Assembly (NCBI RefSeq): GCF_016592575.1 | Contig: NZ_AP017470.1 | Span: 1,262,501 to 1,326,500, forward strand | DNA: 64,000 bases | Reading direction: 5' to 3' | From: Thermotomaculum hydrothermale | GTDB taxonomy: Bacteria; Acidobacteriota; Holophagae; Thermotomaculales; Thermotomaculaceae | Shown here: positions 61,135 through 64,000 of the stretch, piece by piece | Numbering within the stretch: position 1 is the first letter of the stretch | Layout of the letters: each line of letters begins with the position of its first letter | Position numbers and translations under genes: made by a program | Notes under the pieces: generated by a model | Told to the model about the DNA's origin: nothing | Databases searched by the model: none | The model's input: the letters and a program-made list of their open reading frames with translations, nothing else

Positions 61135-62331
61135 CTACCTGTCCAATTCGCCTGCAATAATGTTTAAACTACCTAAAATTGCAACCGCATCCGCAATCAT
61201 ATGCCCTTTAACCTGTTCATCAAAGGATGAGAATATAGGAAAGCAAGGTGGCCTTACCCTTATTCTATATGGCCTTGCCTCTCCATCTGAAACTATGTAA
61301 AAACCTAATTCACCATTAGCAGCCTCTGTTGCTGAATAAATTTCTCCAGCAGGAGGCTTAACCCCTTCCATAATCAATTTCATATGGCAAATTAATCCCT
61401 CTATTGTGTTGTAAACCTCTTCCTTAGGTGGCAAAACAATTCTTGGGTCGTCAACTATAATCGGACCTTCTGGGAGGTTTTCAATTGCCTGTTCTAAAAT
61501 TTTTACAGACTGTCTCATCTCTTCAACCCTGACAAGATATCTATCGTAAACATCTCCCCTTGTACCAACCGGTACCTCAAATTCATAGTTTTCATAACCT
61601 AAATATGGTTGAACCTTCCTCAAATCCCATTCAACCCCGCATGCCCTCAAACATGGACCTGTGTACCCATATGAAATTGCATCTTCAGCAGAAAATTCAC
61701 CTATACCTCTTGTTCTGTCATACCAGATTCTGTTTTTTGTTAACAGTGCTTCAAGCTCGTCAACTGCTTTGGGAAATTCTTTTATAAATTGCCTTATTTT
61801 ATCAATGGTAACATCATCTAAATCCCTTTTAACCCCACCAATTCTTGTGTATGAGGTTGTGAGCCTTCCCCCTGTCATTCTCTCAAAAATATCGTAAATA
61901 AATTCCCTGTACTTGAACAGGTAAAGGAAAGCTGAAAAAGCACCTATATCAACAGCATTGATTCCAACACAAACAATATGGTCAGCAATCCTTCCAAGTT
62001 CGCAGGCAATTACCTCAATAACCTGTGCCCTTGGTGGGGACTGAATTCCTAACAGTTTTTCAACTGCCAATGTATAACCTACATTGTTGTTTATTGAAGA
62101 GGTGTAATTCATCCTGTCTGTAAAGGGGATAAATTTCTGATAGGTTCTGTTTTCCCCTAATTTCTCAACACCTCTATGCAAATACCCTATCCTTGTCTCG
62201 CTCCCAACAATGGTTTCCCCCTCTAATTCTAAAATAATGTGCAAAGTACCGTGGGTAATAGGGTGAGAGGGGCCCATGTTAACTATCATTCTGTCAGTTT
62301 TAATATCTAATTCTTTCTTTATATTAGTCAT
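61135..62331 (-). CDS. nuoD: NADH-quinone oxidoreductase subunit D
   Basis: A 398-residue 49-kDa-type subunit that builds the quinone site with NuoB. MGPSHPITHGTLHIILELEG carries the histidines near the quinone headgroup; GYLHRGVEK and the C-terminal ISGSL-like end (AILGSLNIIAGELDR) are typical. It is a separate gene, not fused to nuoC. It overlaps nuoC by eight bases. Confidence 0.96.
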   Translation of the reverse strand: MTNIKKELDIKTDRMIVNMGPSHPITHGTLHIILELEGETIVGSETRIGYLHRGVEKLGENRTYQKFIPFTDRMNYTSSINNNVGYTLAVEKLLGIQSPPRAQVIEVIACELGRIADHIVCVGINAVDIGAFSAFLYLFKYREFIYDIFERMTGGRLTTSYTRIGGVKRDLDDVTIDKIRQFIKEFPKAVDELEALLTKNRIWYDRTRGIGEFSAEDAISYGYTGPCLRACGVEWDLRKVQPYLGYENYEFEVPVGTRGDVYDRYLVRVEEMRQSVKILEQAIENLPEGPIIVDDPRIVLPPKEEVYNTIEGLICHMKLIMEGVKPPAGEIYSATEAANGELGFYIVSDGEARPYRIRVRPPCFPIFSSFDEQVKGHMIADAVAILGSLNIIAGELDR

Positions 62332-62788
62332 GGCAGTGTAAATTATCTCCTTCCAGAGGATACTCTTTTCTCAAAGGATGGCCTTTAAAGCCTTCCCACA
62401 TGAGAATCCTCTTTAAGTTTGGATGGTTCTTAAACCTTACACCGAACATGTCGTAAACCTCACGCTCATACCAGTTTGCTGTTTTATAAAGAGAGGTAAC
62501 CGAATCAATTTCCGGCCAATCCTCCTTCATAGGGACTTTGACTATAAGCCTTAAAAGAGGCTCCATAGACAGCATATTGTAGATTATTTCAAACTTGTAC
62601 TCGCGGTGAGGATAATGCACCGCCGTTAAATCAATAAGCATATTGAACCCATTCTCTTTTAACAACTGTAAAACTTCAACTATCTTTGAAGGGTCTTTAA
62701 GGATTAAAAAGGTGTCTCCCCTTAGCCCTTCCTGAAACTCAATTGAGTCAGCGAAGTATTTCGTCAGCAGGCTCATAATCTGTTTCAT
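62324..62788 (-). CDS. nuoC: NADH-quinone oxidoreductase subunit C
   Basis: A 154-residue 30-kDa-type subunit. The signature WYEREVYDMFGVRFKNHPNL and the C-terminal GHPLRKEYPLEG are present. It stabilises the NuoB/D/I connection. GGAG lies seven bases before the ATG. It overlaps nuoB by 41 bp, a rather long coding overlap. Confidence 0.95.
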   Translation of the reverse strand: MKQIMSLLTKYFADSIEFQEGLRGDTFLILKDPSKIVEVLQLLKENGFNMLIDLTAVHYPHREYKFEIIYNMLSMEPLLRLIVKVPMKEDWPEIDSVTSLYKTANWYEREVYDMFGVRFKNHPNLKRILMWEGFKGHPLRKEYPLEGDNLHCHD

Positions 62789-63305
62789 TGATCTGCTCCA
62801 ATCTTTTATAGAATTCTTCTATTCTTCTTTTTCTATCAATCAAAGATTCACGCTCTACAAGCTTCTGAATTTCCATTAATCCTTTTATAAAGGATTCAGG
62901 CCTTGGCGGACAACCATTAACATAAACATCAACAGGTATTATCCTGTCTATACCCTGCTGAACAGAATAAGAACGGAAAAAGCCGCCTGAACAAACACAG
63001 GAACCAACAGCCATTACCCATTTGGGCTCAGCCATCTGTGCATATATTTTTCTCAAAACAGGCACCATTTTTCTTGTAATAGTACCCATAACCATCATCA
63101 AATCACTCTGCCTGGGGGAAAACCTCATAGCTTCGGCACCAAACCTTGAAAGGTCAAAGTGCGATGCCTGAACAGCCATAAACTCTATGGCACAACATGC
63201 TGTACCAAATGGCATTGGCCACAGAGACCACTTTCTCGCCCAATTAACAGCCTTCGATAGTTGAGTGGTGAATATGGTATCACCTAAAGCCTTTTCTATT
63301 CCCAT
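62748..63305 (-). CDS. nuoB: NADH-quinone oxidoreductase subunit B
   Basis: A 185-residue subunit holding cluster N2, the last carrier before quinone. The adjacent cysteines are in GTACCAIEFMA, with further ligands in GSCVCSGG and NGCPPRPE. I start at ATG 63305 (MGIEKALGDTIFTT matches the family N-terminus and AAGGAG precedes it) rather than TTG 63326. This leaves a 10-bp overlap with nuoA. Confidence 0.96.
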   Translation of the reverse strand: MGIEKALGDTIFTTQLSKAVNWARKWSLWPMPFGTACCAIEFMAVQASHFDLSRFGAEAMRFSPRQSDLMMVMGTITRKMVPVLRKIYAQMAEPKWVMAVGSCVCSGGFFRSYSVQQGIDRIIPVDVYVNGCPPRPESFIKGLMEIQKLVERESLIDRKRRIEEFYKRLEQINETDYEPADEILR

Positions 63306-63670
63306 TCCAGTGCTCCTTTCCACCAAACATAAAGGTAACCGGCAAGTAAAACAATCAAGAAAAATATAATTTCAACAAGAATAAATTTGCCTGTTGTTAT
63401 GTATTTTTTATAAACAACCGCCCAGGGATACATAAACGCAATTTCAACATCAAAAAGTAGAAACAACATTGCAATTACAAAGTATTTAACCGAATACCTT
63501 CTCCTTGCATCCGGCTGCACAAGGGGAGCACCGCACTCGTAGGTATCCAATTTCTTATCGTGAGGCCTTTTAGGACCTAACAGATAGGACAACCCTACCA
63601 TAATTAGGGCTGTAATTACGGATAAACCTAACAAAAGAACAATAGGCTTAAAAAGTACCACTTCCCCCAT
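63296..63670 (-). CDS. nuoA: NADH-quinone oxidoreductase subunit A
   Basis: A 124-residue membrane subunit with three helices and the conserved loop KLDTYECGAPLVQPDARRRYSVKYF, whose Cys lies near the quinone channel. First nuo gene of the run. The gene upstream reads in the same direction with only 14 bp between, so the promoter is probably beyond the window. Confidence 0.95.
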   Translation of the reverse strand: MGEVVLFKPIVLLLGLSVITALIMVGLSYLLGPKRPHDKKLDTYECGAPLVQPDARRRYSVKYFVIAMLFLLFDVEIAFMYPWAVVYKKYITTGKFILVEIIFFLIVLLAGYLYVWWKGALEWE

Positions 63671-63684
63671 TTCTCATTCCTTCC

Positions 63685-63999
63685 TTACTGTCTAAACTTT
63701 CCGTAAAGTTTTTCATAAGTTTTCAATGCTTTTTCTAATTCAGCCTTATCGCTCTCATAACTTGCAGGATACCTTCCAGACTTTCTCTTAATCTCTTCTG
63801 CTTTTCTTATTCTGCCTTTTAGAGTCATAATTCTGTTAGCAAGTTTTCTCTTATTCTCCTGCTCAATTTGTTTATTTTTCTTTTCAATTTCAAGGTTCTT
63901 TTCAAACCTTGCTATGATCTCCTGAGCTTCCTTTTTCTTTTTTAGTAAATTTCTATTTCCAGGAAATTTTCTTAACCCGTCATTAACAGTTTTTAATGC
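63685..63999 (-). CDS. Coiled-coil protein upstream of nuoA, partial
   Basis: The C-terminal 104 residues of an open frame entering from the right edge; the stop is TAA 63687-63685. It begins with a TPR-like phrase (LKTVNDGLRKFPGNRNLLKKK), then a long Lys/Glu-rich coiled coil and a short SGRYPASYESDKAELEKALK tail. I do not recognise the family. It probably shares the nuo transcript. Confidence 0.7.
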   Translation of the reverse strand, partial: ALKTVNDGLRKFPGNRNLLKKKKEAQEIIARFEKNLEIEKKNKQIEQENKRKLANRIMTLKGRIRKAEEIKRKSGRYPASYESDKAELEKALKTYEKLYGKFRQ

Positions 64000-64000
64000 A

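Noticed and set aside
1-64000. CRISPR arrays and insertion sequences
   Set aside because: No regularly spaced repeats, cas-like proteins or transposase genes were seen on either strand.

Overview
The window is AT-rich (roughly one third G+C by eye) and gene-dense. It looks like a chromosomal segment of a Gram-negative, probably anaerobic or microaerophilic bacterium. The evidence is Mpl (recycling of meso-DAP murein peptide), a lipoprotein-type solute-binding protein, type IV pili with an MglA-type GTPase, a ferredoxin-type 2-oxoacid oxidoreductase, a complete 14-gene NADH:quinone oxidoreductase and a UbiE/MenG-type methyltransferase. MglA next to pili fits an acidobacterial or deltaproteobacterial-like lineage, but I cannot fix the phylum from sequence alone.

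Layout. (1) 1-7.7 kb: signal peptidase I (cut by the window edge) and a STAS protein diverge from pilB-pilC, a GT-C/TPR membrane protein, pilA with its own strong promoter, and an MglA-PAS fusion. (2) 7.7-15.4 kb: MMPL transporter, mpl, a PTPS-like protein and a CaCA exchanger, converging on rpsU-mutS2. (3) 15.6-20.1 kb: a three-gene 2-oxoacid:acceptor oxidoreductase whose first gene fuses the gamma subunit, a GltD-like flavoprotein and a ferredoxin domain; it ends at a strong terminator. (4) 20.3-31.1 kb: an accessory island ending beside tRNA-Leu(UAA). It holds an intact type I restriction operon hsdR-hsdS-prrC-hsdM with a PrrC-type anticodon nuclease. Around that operon is the debris of an older type I locus: an orphan hsdM, an AlbA_2/HATPase gene knocked out of frame near a 10-bp tandem repeat, a decayed ORF6N gene and a C-terminal relic of a different hsdR. 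(5) 31.3-34.9 kb: clpB and htpX, divergent, each with a sigma70-like promoter. (6) 35-39.9 kb: two secreted proteins, one a metalloprotease, that share the same four-unit repeat cassette. (7) 39.9-44.8 kb: thiE, a phosphoesterase, ubiE, a HAD phosphatase, a MATE exporter and suhB, closed by a bidirectional terminator. (8) 44.8-64 kb, all on the minus strand: a LivK-like binding protein with its own promoter, then (in transcription order from the right edge) a coiled-coil protein, nuoA to nuoN, rex, dinG, a coiled-coil protein and a CoA-disulfide-reductase/NADH-oxidase-like flavoprotein.

How the genes work together: the oxidoreductase would feed reduced ferredoxin or NAD(P)H into metabolism, and the Nuo complex would oxidise NADH to reduce (mena)quinone. 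Rex, encoded in the same run, reports the NADH/NAD+ ratio. The restriction island combines DNA restriction with a backup tRNA-cutting response. The most notable parts are the prrC-armed restriction operon nested in an older type I locus, the 10-bp repeat at the frame break in the AlbA_2 gene, the repeat cassette shared by the two exoproteins, and a hairpin that may serve both as htpX terminator and as a cover for the next gene's ribosome binding site.
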